Shown here piece by piece: positions 1 through 7,917 of a stretch of 18,017 nt of DNA. The stretch spans positions 1 through 18,017 of the forward strand of contig SUUD01000015.1 in NCBI GenBank assembly GCA_015062715.1, given 5' to 3'. The number at the start of each line of letters is the position of its first letter. The stretch's first letter is position 1. The notes under the pieces were generated by a model. The model had not been told where the DNA came from, did not search any database, and saw only the letters and a program-made list of their open reading frames with translations. The translations under genes were made by a program, and so were the position numbers. This DNA is from Olsenella sp. GTDB lineage: Bacteria > Actinomycetota > Coriobacteriia > Coriobacteriales > Atopobiaceae.

Positions 1-428
1 CGCTGGCCATCGACTGCCAGGCGTGCCTGCATCTCGAGGCGGTAGGGGACCACGCCATCGGACGGGCGGAGCACCCCATAGAATCCCGAGAGGATGCGCA
101 GGTGGGCGTCGAGCCACGCCAGGGCGGCCTCGTCGAGCACCTGCGGGGCCAGGTGCTGGTACTGGATGCCCTCGTAGGCCAGGACCGCCGCGGTGACGTC
201 GCGGCCCAGGTCCATGTGGGTGAAGCGGTCAAAGTTGAGCTCGGCCAGCTTGTCGCTGCACTTCCAGAGGGCCTTGGCCTCGTCATAGGAGAGCGCACCC
301 ACCGCAGCCGCGAGCCTGCGCGCGTCGTCCAGGAAGCGCGGTGTCGAGGCGGCGCAGGGCGGCCCCTCCACCACGTTCATCTTCTTGGCAGGAGAGACAA
401 TGAACCCCAGCTCGGAGCGGGTGCCCAT
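1..428 (-). CDS. yaaA: Peroxide stress protein YaaA (UPF0246/DUF328), N-terminal part
   Basis: The minus-strand frame starts at ATG 426-428 and runs off the left edge, giving about 142 N-terminal residues of a protein usually near 250. Family motifs are visible: FIVSPAKKM at residues 9-17, AVLAYEGIQYQ around 80-90, and RILSGFYGVLRP followed by PYRLEMQ near the cut end. YaaA in E. coli limits free intracellular iron and so Fenton damage under hydrogen peroxide; this is family knowledge. The start lies only 3 bases after the msrA stop codon, so the two genes should be co-transcribed and translationally coupled, and both serve oxidative stress defence. No separate ribosome binding site is needed for this start. 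The C-terminus is missing only because the window ends. Confidence 0.9.
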   Translation of the reverse strand, partial: MGTRSELGFIVSPAKKMNVVEGPPCAASTPRFLDDARRLAAAVGALSYDEAKALWKCSDKLAELNFDRFTHMDLGRDVTAAVLAYEGIQYQHLAPQVLDEAALAWLDAHLRILSGFYGVLRPSDGVVPYRLEMQARLAVDGQ

Positions 429-431
429 GGG

Positions 432-947
432 CTAGCCCTTGGTGCGGACGGAGGACAGGCTCGAGAAGTCCACGTGGCAGTAGCCGCCCGGGTTCTTCTT
501 GAGGTAGTCCTGGTGGTACTCCTCGGCGGGCCAGAAGCAGGACAGTGGCGCGAGCTCGGTCACCACCGGGGCGTCGAGCGTGGCCTGCACCGCGTCGAAG
601 GCGGCCCGCAGTGCGGGCAGGTCGGCCTCGTCCACGTAGAAGACGCCGGTGCGGTACTGGGTGCCGCGGTCGTTGCCCTGGCGGTTGAGGATGGTGGGGT
701 CAATCACCTTGAAGTACTGGTCCATGATGGTGGCAAGCGACACCTCGGCGGGGTCGTAGCGCACGCGCACGGTCTCGGCATGCCCCGTGGTGTTGGAGCA
801 GACCTGCTGGTAGGTGGGGTTGTCGAGCATGCCGTTGGCGTAGCCGCTCTCCACGTCGACCACGCCAGCGATGCGCGAGAAGTACTCCTCGATGCCCCAG
901 AAGCAACCTCCGGCGAGGTAGATCTCGCGCGTGTTGGTGGTGTCCAT
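432..947 (-). CDS. msrA: Peptide-methionine (S)-S-oxide reductase MsrA
   Basis: This 171-residue cytoplasmic enzyme reduces the S-epimer of methionine sulfoxide in proteins, using thioredoxin. The catalytic motif GCFWG is at residues 14-18 with the nucleophile Cys15. Further family blocks follow in order: TTGHAE, QGNDRGTQYR, FWPAEEYHQDYL and GYCHVDF near the C-terminus, where the extra Cys may act in recycling. Length is normal for a single-domain MsrA with no fused MsrB. ATG at 945-947 is chosen because GGAGGG lies 7 bases upstream. The same frame stays open far upstream, but that part has no family similarity and runs through a palindromic repeat. It is followed 3 bases later by yaaA. Confidence 0.95.
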   Translation of the reverse strand: MDTTNTREIYLAGGCFWGIEEYFSRIAGVVDVESGYANGMLDNPTYQQVCSNTTGHAETVRVRYDPAEVSLATIMDQYFKVIDPTILNRQGNDRGTQYRTGVFYVDEADLPALRAAFDAVQATLDAPVVTELAPLSCFWPAEEYHQDYLKKNPGGYCHVDFSSLSSVRTKG

Positions 948-1027
948 GCGCACTCCCTCCGAGTAGGCGAACCCCGCCATTATCCCAGATGTGTCGGGCT
1001 GTGTCGGGTGTCGGGGGCTGCCACGGC

Positions 1028-1145
1028 TGCCACGGGGACGGTCCTTCCGGCTGGTCCACCTGCCACGGGCACCTGCCACGGGGACGGTCCTTCTGGCAGG
1101 TCGACCTGCCAGAAGGACCGTCCCCGTGGCAGACCCGTGGCAGAC
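1028..1145. repeat. Palindromic intergenic repeat with 60-bp perfect inverted repeat
   Basis: Positions 1073-1132 form a perfect palindrome with 30-bp arms and no spacer, centred on GTCGAC at 1100-1105. The 20-mer TGCCACGGGGACGGTCCTTC occurs at 1028-1047 and again at 1074-1093, and the 11-mer CCGTGGCAGAC is tandemly repeated at 1124-1134 and 1135-1145. The element fills the gap between the 3' end of the DUF1846 gene and the 5' end of msrA, both on the minus strand. As RNA it would fold into a very stable hairpin, so it could end DUF1846 transcription, although no clear U-tract follows. It resembles a REP/BIME-type interspersed element; copy number elsewhere cannot be seen here. Confidence 0.9.
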
Positions 1146-1156
1146 TCGCGCACACA

Positions 1157-2638
1157 CTATCGGTGGTAGTAGCCGTGACGCTCGTACTTGGGCTCGCAGC
1201 ACACGTTGATGCCCAGGTCGCGGTAGACCTTGCGGTCGGTGGGCGAGATGATCACCGAAAAGTACGCGTCGCAGCCCTGCAGGCGGTCGGACGCGGCGAT
1301 GGCCTGGGCCGCGCGCTCGTCGGTTGCCGAGCTGATGGATAGGGCGATGAGCATCTCGTCGGAGTGCAGGCGCGGGTTGCGGCTGCGCAGGTGCTCGGTC
1401 TTGAGGTGGGTGATGGGCACCAGGGCCTCGTCGCTCACGATGAAGGTCTTCTTGGGGATGCCCGCTTCGTGCTTGAGTGCGTTGAGCAGAAGGCTCGACG
1501 CGGCGCCGAGCAGGTCGGACGTCTTGCCGGTCACCACGTCGCCGTTGGGCATGACCATGGCGGCGGCAGGTGCCCCGGTCTCGTCCTCCTTGGCCAGGCA
1601 GGCGGCGTGGGCGGGGGAGAGGTCGACGGTCACCTCGACCTGCTTCATGAGGATCTCGATCTTCTCGAGCGCAGAGGCCCCAAGGCCCGTGCGCTTGAGC
1701 TCCTCGGCGGTGTTGAAGTAGCGGCGCACGATCTCGTTTTTGCCGGCCTCGCGACAAACCTCGTCGTCGCTGATGCACAGGCCCACCATGTTGACGCCCA
1801 TGTCGGTGGGGCTCTGGTAGGGGCTCTCGCCCATGATGCGCTCCATCAGGGCCTTGACCACGGGGAACGACTCGACGTCGCGGTTGTAGTTGACCGTGAC
1901 CTCGTTGTAGGCGTCCAGGTGGAAGGGGTCGATGATGTTGTTGTCGTCGAGGTCGGCCGTGGCGGCCTCGTAGGCGACGTTGACCGGGTGCTTGAGCGGG
2001 AGGTTCCACACGGGGAAGGTCTCGAACTTGGCGTAGCCAGCGTCGACCCCGCGCTTGTGCTCGTGGTAGAGCTGCGAGAGCGCCGTGGCGAGCTTGCCCG
2101 AGCCGGGGCCCGGCGCGGTGATGACCACGAGCGGGCGGCTGGTCTCGATGAAGTCGTTCTTGCCGAAGCCATCCTCGGACACGATGTGGTCGACGTTGGA
2201 GGGGTAGCCTTCGATGAGGTAGTGGCGATAGACCCTGATCCCCATCGACTCGAGGCGCCGCTGGTAGGCCTCGGCCTTGGGCTGGCCGGTGAAGTGCGTG
2301 ATCACGACGGAGCCCACGTACAGGCCCATGCTGCGGAAGGCGTCCATGAGGCGCAGGGCGTCCTCGTCGTAGGTGATGCCGATGTCGCTGCGGCGCTTGG
2401 AGCTCTCGATGTTCTCGGCGCTGATGACGATGACGATCTCGGCCTCGTCGGCCATGGTGGCGAGCATGCGGACCTTGGAGTCGGGCTCGAAGCCGGGGAG
2501 GACGCGGCTGGCGTGGTAGTCGTCGAAGAGCTTGCCGCCGAACTCCAGGTAGAGCTTGCCGCCGAACTGGTCGATTCGCTCGCGGATGCGCTTGGCCTGC
2601 AGCTCGATGTACTTGTCATTGTCGAATCCGATGCGCAT
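1157..2638 (-). CDS. DUF1846 family protein
   Basis: The 493-residue product matches the length and features of the DUF1846 family (about 500 residues), a conserved bacterial family with no established biochemical role. It begins MRIGFDNDKYIELQ and has LEFGGKLFDDYHASRVLPGF near residues 31-50, a stretch typical of the family. A glycine-rich loop resembling a P-loop, APGPGSGK, lies at residues 175-182 after a hydrophobic strand, so nucleotide binding is plausible but not shown. No signal peptide or membrane segment is seen. ATG at 2636-2638 is preceded by GAGGGGA. The gene is divergent from the MATE exporter, with 253 bases between the two starts, and is separated from msrA by the long palindrome. 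Confidence 0.88.
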   Translation of the reverse strand: MRIGFDNDKYIELQAKRIRERIDQFGGKLYLEFGGKLFDDYHASRVLPGFEPDSKVRMLATMADEAEIVIVISAENIESSKRRSDIGITYDEDALRLMDAFRSMGLYVGSVVITHFTGQPKAEAYQRRLESMGIRVYRHYLIEGYPSNVDHIVSEDGFGKNDFIETSRPLVVITAPGPGSGKLATALSQLYHEHKRGVDAGYAKFETFPVWNLPLKHPVNVAYEAATADLDDNNIIDPFHLDAYNEVTVNYNRDVESFPVVKALMERIMGESPYQSPTDMGVNMVGLCISDDEVCREAGKNEIVRRYFNTAEELKRTGLGASALEKIEILMKQVEVTVDLSPAHAACLAKEDETGAPAAAMVMPNGDVVTGKTSDLLGAASSLLLNALKHEAGIPKKTFIVSDEALVPITHLKTEHLRSRNPRLHSDEMLIALSISSATDERAAQAIAASDRLQGCDAYFSVIISPTDRKVYRDLGINVCCEPKYERHGYYHR

Positions 2639-2848
2639 GTGAGTCCCCTCGCCTGTGGGCGGTCAGTCGGTCCTCTCAAGTTTCGCACACGCATGGGGGC
2701 AATTGGCCTCTCTTTCAGCGACTTGCACAACGCCCAGATATGCTGGTGCGGTCTTGTGGATTCTTGGATGAGGGCAGGGTTTGTCCACGCGGGCCAATGT
2801 GGCACAGACGGAGCGGTGCTACCCTGTATCTCGCAGTTTGTGGATGGC

Positions 2849-2868
2849 AATACGTCATATGACGTATT
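2849..2868. promoter_or_regulatory. Perfect 20-bp palindrome in front of the MATE gene, candidate operator
   Basis: AATACGTCATATGACGTATT is a perfect palindrome of 10-bp arms with no spacer. It is AT-richer than its surroundings and ends 23 bases before the chosen GTG start of the exporter. Its size and symmetry fit the operator of a dimeric repressor such as a TetR- or MarR-type protein, which commonly control MATE pumps. No such regulator is encoded in this window. The rest of the 253-base divergent region shows no clear -35/-10 pair that I can defend. Confidence 0.55.
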
Positions 2869-2891
2869 CGTATGAGCACGAGGAGCGGCGC

Positions 2892-4277
2892 GTGTCAACG
2901 AGGAGCAGGTCAGGGGCCCTAGACGTCACCGAGGGCGTCATCTGGCAGCAGCTGCTCCAGCTGGCGTGGCCCATCGTGCTCTCGAGCTTCTTCCAGCAGG
3001 CGTACATGTTGGTGAACGCCTTCGTGGTGGGCCAGTTCTCGACCAAGGACGTCCTGGGTGGCATCCAGGCGACCTCGGCCATCTGCGACCTCACCATCAG
3101 CTTCTGCATTGGCATCGGCGCGGGCTGCGCGGTCATCGCCGGCCAGTTCTTTGGCGCCCACGAGGACGAGAAGCTCTCCCGCGCGGTCCACACCGGCGCC
3201 GCCATCGCGCTCATCTTGGGCTTCGTCGCCGCGCTGGGTGGCCAGATCGTCATCCGCCCGGTGCTCACCGCCATGCACACCCCGGCCGAGCTGCTCGACG
3301 AGGCCCTGGTCTACGGTCGCTGGTACTTTGGCACCATGGTCTTCTGGCTCTTCGAGAACATGTGCGGCGGCATGCTGCGCGCCGTGGGCGACTCGCGCAC
3401 CCCGTCGGTCGTCATCGGACTCGCCTGTCTGCTCAACGGCATCCTCGACCTGGTCTTCGTGGCCGGGCTCGACCTGGGCGCCATGGGCGTGGGCATGGCG
3501 ACCTTCCTCTCGGTGGGCTTTGCCGCGGCGGCCATGTCGTGGCGCCTCATGGCGGTCGACGGCCCCTGGCAGCTGCGCCTGCGCGACATCCGCATCGACC
3601 GCGAGCTGGTGGGCGACATGCTCAGGTGCGGCATCCCCATGGGCTTCCAGTGGTCGGCCTACGGCATCTCGAACGTCATCGTGCAGTCGTCGATGAACTC
3701 GTTCGGCGCCGACGTGGTCACCGCTTGGGGCCTGCAGGGCCGCATCACCGGCATCACGTGGATGGTGCTCGAGTCGGTGGGCACGGCGCTCACGACCTTC
3801 TCGGCGCAGAACTTCGGCGCGCGCAACATCGACCGCATGCGCCGGGGCATCCGCGAGGCCATGGTCATCACCTTCGTCGCGTCGCTGACCATGAGCGCCG
3901 TGCTCAACGCCGGCATCGAGGGCATCGCGCGCTTCTTCATAGACGACGCGGGCATCATCTCCGTGACGGCGCACATGACCCGGGTCATCGCCTTCTTCTA
4001 CCTCTTCTACGGCATGACCGAGAACTACTCGGGCATGATCCGCGGGGCGGGGGAGAGCCTGCGGCCCATGGTCATCACGCTCACCGGCACCTGCGTCTTC
4101 CGCATCGTGTGGCTCATGGTGTTCCTGCCGCTCAACCACACCCTCGACATGGTGCTGTGGAGCTACCCGCTCTCGTGGGCGCTCACCGCCCTCATCTACT
4201 TCTTCTACTATCGCTTTGGCCACTGGCTCATCCATGCCGAGGAGCACGAGGCGGCCCTGCTGGGCGTCGCGGAGTAG
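2892..4277 (+). CDS. MATE family efflux transporter
   Basis: The product of about 461 residues is a polytopic inner-membrane protein with roughly 12 hydrophobic segments. It begins with the typical MATE opening, EGVIWQQLLQLAWPIVL followed by SSFFQQAYMLVNAFVVGQF, and later GMLRAVGDSRTP, a conserved loop of the family. The two halves show the usual internal similarity. MATE proteins export cationic drugs or metabolites by Na+ or H+ antiport; the substrate here is unknown. GTG 2892 is preferred because AGGAG sits at 2881-2885 with good spacing. In-frame ATG 2859 lacks a ribosome binding site and lies in the middle of the candidate operator. An out-of-frame 16-codon ATG frame at 2873 overlaps the start and is probably chance. 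Confidence 0.9.
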   Translation: MSTRSRSGALDVTEGVIWQQLLQLAWPIVLSSFFQQAYMLVNAFVVGQFSTKDVLGGIQATSAICDLTISFCIGIGAGCAVIAGQFFGAHEDEKLSRAVHTGAAIALILGFVAALGGQIVIRPVLTAMHTPAELLDEALVYGRWYFGTMVFWLFENMCGGMLRAVGDSRTPSVVIGLACLLNGILDLVFVAGLDLGAMGVGMATFLSVGFAAAAMSWRLMAVDGPWQLRLRDIRIDRELVGDMLRCGIPMGFQWSAYGISNVIVQSSMNSFGADVVTAWGLQGRITGITWMVLESVGTALTTFSAQNFGARNIDRMRRGIREAMVITFVASLTMSAVLNAGIEGIARFFIDDAGIISVTAHMTRVIAFFYLFYGMTENYSGMIRGAGESLRPMVITLTGTCVFRIVWLMVFLPLNHTLDMVLWSYPLSWALTALIYFFYYRFGHWLIHAEEHEAALLGVAE

Positions 4278-4317
4278 GGCGCGCGGCCTCTTGCGGTTCG
4301 CTTAAGGTAGCTCTGGC

Positions 4318-4351
4318 ATCATCTCCCTCAACCTCAGGTTAGGGAGATGAT
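4318..4351 (+). promoter_or_regulatory. Hairpin sequestering the ribosome binding site of the lipoprotein gene
   Basis: ATCATCTCCCTCAACC (4318-4333) pairs with GGTTAGGGAGATGAT (4337-4351) across a 3-base loop, with one bulged C. The right arm holds AGGGAG (4341-4346), the best ribosome binding site for ATG 4356, so the stem would hide it. It sits 40 bases after the MATE stop codon, so it could alternatively act as a terminator for the exporter, though no U-tract follows. A control role for lipoprotein translation is inferred. Confidence 0.6.
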
Positions 4352-4355
4352 TCAC

Positions 4356-5738
4356 ATGAGGAAGAACTTGATGCCCACCGCACGCACCGTCGCGACCATT
4401 GCCCTGGCGGCCCTGCTCGCAGGCTGTGCCGGCACCGCCGGTGCCGAGACCCAGGATCAGCAGACGACGGTCGAGACCGAGCAGTCGGGCAAGGTCGACG
4501 CGCTTTCGGACGTCACGACGACGCAGGCCGAGGCCGAGACCACGCAGTCCGCGGAGGTCACGGGCACGACCGGCGGGCTCGTCTCGGCGGCCGACCTCTT
4601 CACCGACCGCGACCTCGCGCAGACCGCCGACCTCGCGGATGCCACATACCTCACGCTGGCTGACGGCCAGGACCTCAGCATCACCGAGGAGGGCGTCTAC
4701 GTGGTGAGCGGCACGGCCACCAACGTGACCATCCGCGTGGAGGCCGACGACGCGGCCAAGGTCCAGATTGTGCTCGACGGCGCGACCATCACCAACGACG
4801 ACGCGCCCGCCATCTATGTCGTCTCGGCCGACAAGGTCTTCGTCACCACGACCGACAGCGACAACGCCCTGAGCGTGACCGGCACCTTCGTGGCAGACGG
4901 CGAGACCAACCTCGACGCCGTCATCTTCTGCCGGAGCGACCTGGTGCTCAACGGTACCGGCACGCTCACCATCAGCTCCACCGACAATGCCGTGAGCTGC
5001 AAGGACGACCTCAAGGTCACCGGCGGCACCCTCATCATCGACTGCGTGGAGGACGCGCTCGAGGCCAATGACTCGGTGGCCATCGCGGGCGGCGACATCC
5101 AGATCACCACGCAGAAGGACGCCATCCATGCCGAGAACGAGGACGACGCCACCGGCTACGTCTACATCGGCGGAGGCACGCTCACCATCAATGCCGGGGA
5201 CGACGCCATCCAGGGCACGGAGTTTGTCCAGATCGACGACGGCACGCTCACGCTCGTGGGTGAGGAGTGCATCGAGGGCACGTACGTGCAGATAAACGGT
5301 GGCACCATCGACATCCAGGCGTCCGACGACGGTATCAACGCGTCCGACAAGTCCACCTATGCGACGCCCACGATCGAGATCAACGGTGGCACCATCACCA
5401 TCGTGATGGGCAGCGGAGACACCGACGCGCTCGACTCCAACGGCTACCTCATCATCAATGGCGGCACGGTCGACATCACCGCCCAGTTCGCCTTCGACTA
5501 TGAGATTGGGGCGGAGCTCAACGGTGGCACCGTTACGGTCAATGGCGAGCAGGTCACGACCATCACGGAGTCCATGATGATGGGCGGCATGGGCGGTCCA
5601 ATGGGCGGCCAGATGGGCGAGATGCCCTCCGACATGGGTGAGGCTCCCAGCGGCGAGATGCCCTCCGACATGGGCGGCGGCATGCAGGGCGGTCCTGCCG
5701 GCGGTCCCGGCGGCATGGGCGGTGGCCCCGGCTTCTAG
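4356..5738 (+). CDS. Carbohydrate-binding beta-helix lipoprotein, Cthe_2159 type
   Basis: The 460-residue product has a lipoprotein signal: positive MRKNLMPTAR, a hydrophobic stretch, then LLAGC with the lipidated Cys at residue 24. A Thr/Glu-rich spacer follows. The body has many short repeats of the form GGTL/I-T/D-I (for example VTGGTLIIDC, IGGGTLTINAGDDAIQ, INGGTIDIQASDDGIN), the pattern of a right-handed parallel beta-helix as in the Cthe_2159/DUF4353 family, which binds plant polysaccharides such as pectin and cellulose. The last about 45 residues are rich in Met, Gly and Pro, which is common in this family but of unknown role; methionine-based metal binding is only a guess. ATG 4356 is preferred over ATG 4347 because AGGGAG at 4341-4346 is well spaced for it only. 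It faces the dehydrogenase gene convergently. Confidence 0.85.
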   Translation: MRKNLMPTARTVATIALAALLAGCAGTAGAETQDQQTTVETEQSGKVDALSDVTTTQAEAETTQSAEVTGTTGGLVSAADLFTDRDLAQTADLADATYLTLADGQDLSITEEGVYVVSGTATNVTIRVEADDAAKVQIVLDGATITNDDAPAIYVVSADKVFVTTTDSDNALSVTGTFVADGETNLDAVIFCRSDLVLNGTGTLTISSTDNAVSCKDDLKVTGGTLIIDCVEDALEANDSVAIAGGDIQITTQKDAIHAENEDDATGYVYIGGGTLTINAGDDAIQGTEFVQIDDGTLTLVGEECIEGTYVQINGGTIDIQASDDGINASDKSTYATPTIEINGGTITIVMGSGDTDALDSNGYLIINGGTVDITAQFAFDYEIGAELNGGTVTVNGEQVTTITESMMMGGMGGPMGGQMGEMPSDMGEAPSGEMPSDMGGGMQGGPAGGPGGMGGGPGF

Positions 5739-5771
5739 CGGGGACGGGACACCCACCCATCAGAAAGTGCA

Positions 5772-5866
5772 GCGTCCCTTTGGACAAACTTTGTCCAAAG
5801 GGACGCAAACTGGCCTTCGGGGGCGGGTTTTGCGTCCTTCTTGGCAAAGTTTGTCAAAAGGGACGC
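5772..5866. repeat. 95-bp double-palindrome repeat, left copy
   Basis: The unit holds two inverted repeats. The first, 5772-5806, is perfect, with 17-bp arms beginning GCGTCCCTTTGGACAAA around a single C. The second, 5832-5866, is an imperfect relative of the first. The linker between them carries GGCCTTCGGGGGCGGG. A second copy at 17923-18017 is in the same orientation and differs at 2 of 95 positions. This copy lies between two convergent genes (lipoprotein and dehydrogenase), where it may act as a terminator for both strands. Confidence 0.92.
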
Positions 5867-5894
5867 ACGCCTGGGTCGTGAAAATGTCACCTAA

Positions 5895-6875
5895 CTATGG
5901 GTTCACGCAGTTGATGCGGTCGCCCGCGAGGTAGCTGCGCAGGTCCTCGATGACCATGTTGATCATGCGGTCGCGTGTCTCATAGGGGCACCATGCGATG
6001 TGCGGCGTGAGGTAGCAGTTCTCGACGTTCTCGAGCGGCGTGTGGTCGTTCGTCAGCTCGGTCGAGGAGGCGTCGGCGCCAAAGCCCCACATCTTGCCGC
6101 TCTTGAGGGCGTCCACGACGTCCTGCTCCACCACGTGGCCCGGGCGCGCGATGTTGATGACGATCACGCCGTCCCGCATCTTGTTGATGTTCTCCTTGCG
6201 GATGATGTCGCGGCTCTGGTGGTTGAGCGGGCAGGAAACGAGGATGACGTCGGAGTTCGCGAAGACCTCGTCGAGGTCGGTGGCGATGTGGGTGTCCGCC
6301 GTCTCGAGCTCGGGGTGCCCGTGGCGCGAGTAGCCAATGACCTTCATGCCGAAAGCGTTGGCCATGCGGCCGGCGGCCTGGCCAATCTCGCCGAAGCCGA
6401 TGATGCCCATGGTCTTGTCGAGGAGTTCCATGTGCGGCTTCAGCCAGAAGCACCAGTCGGGGCTCTCGACCCACGCCCCCTGGTTCACGGCGTCGGCGTG
6501 CAGCCCCACCATGTTGGTGATCTCGAGCAGCAGCGCCATGGCCATCTGGGCCACGGCCATGGTGGAGTAGCCCGGGCAGTTGCACACGCTCACACCGTGC
6601 TCGCGCGCCGACTCGATGTCGATGACGTTGTAGCCGGTGGAGAGCAGGCCGATGTACTCGAGGTTGGGGCACTGCTCGAAGACCTCGCGACCGATGATGA
6701 CCTTGCTCGAGATGACGATTTCGGCATCGCCGATGCGTTCTACGACGAGCTCGGGCGGGGTGCGGTCGTAGATGGTGAGGTCACCCATCTGGGCGATGGG
6801 GTCCCATGAGATGTCCCCGGGCACCGTCGCCCATGCGTCGAGGATGACGATCTTCTTGCGCTTCTTGTCTGCCAT
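5895..6875 (-). CDS. D-isomer-specific 2-hydroxyacid dehydrogenase
   Basis: This 326-residue cytoplasmic NAD(P)-dependent oxidoreductase interconverts a 2-keto acid and a D-2-hydroxy acid, as in glyoxylate/hydroxypyruvate reductases. Visible parts are the N-terminal substrate domain (LLSTGYNVID near 78-87), the Rossmann glycine motif GFGEIG at 160-165, and a probable catalytic triad of Arg244 (NIARPGH), Glu273 (ADASSTE) and His292 (LTPHIAW). Two departures from common family sequences are Pro245 where Gly usually follows the Arg, and ADASSTE in place of the usual LDVFxxEP, so the substrate may be atypical. ATG 6873-6875 has GGGAGGGG upstream. Its promoter region carries the same twin boxes as fdrA-allG, which places it in the same regulon. 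The true substrate cannot be read from the sequence. Confidence 0.88.
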   Translation of the reverse strand: MADKKRKKIVILDAWATVPGDISWDPIAQMGDLTIYDRTPPELVVERIGDAEIVISSKVIIGREVFEQCPNLEYIGLLSTGYNVIDIESAREHGVSVCNCPGYSTMAVAQMAMALLLEITNMVGLHADAVNQGAWVESPDWCFWLKPHMELLDKTMGIIGFGEIGQAAGRMANAFGMKVIGYSRHGHPELETADTHIATDLDEVFANSDVILVSCPLNHQSRDIIRKENINKMRDGVIVINIARPGHVVEQDVVDALKSGKMWGFGADASSTELTNDHTPLENVENCYLTPHIAWCPYETRDRMINMVIEDLRSYLAGDRINCVNP

Positions 6876-6949
6876 GTGGGCCGCCCCTCCCTTGTGTGTC
6901 TTTCAGGAACGGCACAAACGGTACGCGAGCGGGGCGCTTCGGGACTGCC

Positions 6950-6994
6950 CCCTTTTGGGCAAAAAGCACCTGCATATCTGCCCAAATGGGATAA
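6950..6994 (-). promoter_or_regulatory. Twin palindromic boxes upstream of the dehydrogenase gene
   Basis: Read on the minus strand, the distal box TTATCCCATTTGGGCA (6979-6994) is followed after 2 bases by TATGCA, a possible -10 element (6971-6976). A proximal box TTTTTGCCCAAAAGG overlaps 6951-6965. Both have a CCC-N4-GGG core, and their centres (6985.5 and 6954.5) are 31 bp apart. The same arrangement is found before fdrA-allG and before the second symporter. Confidence 0.5.
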
Positions 6995-7022
6995 GGCCAA
7001 GCCCGGCGGAACCGCGGCGCGG

Positions 7023-7883
7023 CTATACCGCGAGCCTCCCCTCCATCCAGGTGATGGCCTGGCGGTACGTGTCGAGTCCCTCGGGCTTGGAGACGTCGCG
7101 GTCGAAGTCGTGCTCGAGGTGGTAGACGGTCACCATCTTGGTTCCCCGCTTGGCGCGGAAGAGCGACTTGGGGATGCGATAGGGCACGTCGCCGTCGTCG
7201 GTGCTGGCGGTGACGAAGAGGGGAGGCAAGGCGGCGACGTCGTCCGGCGTGAGTGACTGCTCGCGCGCCCGGTCCTCGTCGACGCCCAGCATGCGGACCC
7301 AGTCGCCCGTCTGGCGTGCGTGGATGTAGAGCGCGAAGCGCAGCTCGAAGGGCCCGCTCGTCACGGGGCCGCCCGAGGTCAGCGCCAAGACGGTCTTCTC
7401 GGACACGGCGGGAAGCGAGGTGTAGGTGGCGCACGGCTCCCAGAAGGTGGGGTCCATGAGGTCGTGGTAGCCGTAGAAGTCGAGGATCCCCAGGGGCTCG
7501 GGGGCAAGGCCCGCGCGATGGATGTCGCGTGCGAGCACGAGCGCGAGGTAGGCGCCCGAGGAGCGGCCGAACAGGAAGTGGCTCCCCAGGCCCAGCTCGG
7601 CCGCGAGCTCGTGCGCAAACCATGCCCAGCCCTCGAGCACGGCCGCGGTGATCTGCGGCAGGGGCGTCTCGGGCGCCAGCGGGTAGTCGAGGCATACCAG
7701 GGTGAAGCCCGCGCGCACCAGCTCGCCCACGTAGATCGCGGGCAGGTCGTCGCGCTCGCCGTAGAGAAGGCCGCCCCCATGCAGGTAGAGGATGCCCACG
7801 TGGCGGTCGGCCGTGGCGTCGGGCCGGTGGATGGTGACGCCGGTCTCGAGCCCCGCCGTTCGGATGGTCCTGGTCTCGGTCAT
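7023..7883 (-). CDS. Alpha/beta hydrolase, HSL/acetyl-esterase type
   Basis: The 286-residue product has the marks of the hormone-sensitive-lipase-like group of alpha/beta hydrolases. The oxyanion-hole motif HGGG is at residues 35-38, the nucleophile elbow GRSSG at 106-110 with Ser108, an acid near Asp229-Asp232 (TASTDDGDVP), and His258 in LEHDFD. No signal peptide is present, so it acts in the cytoplasm. The family cleaves esters of short acyl chains and sometimes lactones or amides; the substrate here is unknown. ATG 7881-7883 is preceded by AGGGAGG at good spacing. It begins 34 bases after the PucR-family gene on the same strand, so the two are probably one operon, suggesting it acts on a compound linked to that regulator's inducer. 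Confidence 0.85.
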   Translation of the reverse strand: MTETRTIRTAGLETGVTIHRPDATADRHVGILYLHGGGLLYGERDDLPAIYVGELVRAGFTLVCLDYPLAPETPLPQITAAVLEGWAWFAHELAAELGLGSHFLFGRSSGAYLALVLARDIHRAGLAPEPLGILDFYGYHDLMDPTFWEPCATYTSLPAVSEKTVLALTSGGPVTSGPFELRFALYIHARQTGDWVRMLGVDEDRAREQSLTPDDVAALPPLFVTASTDDGDVPYRIPKSLFRAKRGTKMVTVYHLEHDFDRDVSKPEGLDTYRQAITWMEGRLAV

Positions 7884-7917
7884 GTGCGCCTCCCTGATGG
7901 CTGGGACGTCCCGCCCC

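Noticed and set aside
102..1169. Long plus-strand open frame opposite yaaA and msrA
   Set aside because: It is an antisense shadow in GC-rich DNA, rich in Arg/Gly/His/Val with no family motif, and it crosses the palindromic repeat.
432..2009. MsrA with a 354-residue N-terminal extension
   Set aside because: The frame is open upstream but overlaps the DUF1846 gene antiparallel in frame space and the palindrome; ATG 945-947 has a good ribosome binding site and gives standard MsrA length.
1364..2875. 503-codon plus-strand open frame opposite the DUF1846 gene
   Set aside because: It mirrors the DUF1846 frame, has low-complexity Val/Gly/His/Asp content, and no ribosome binding site or family feature.
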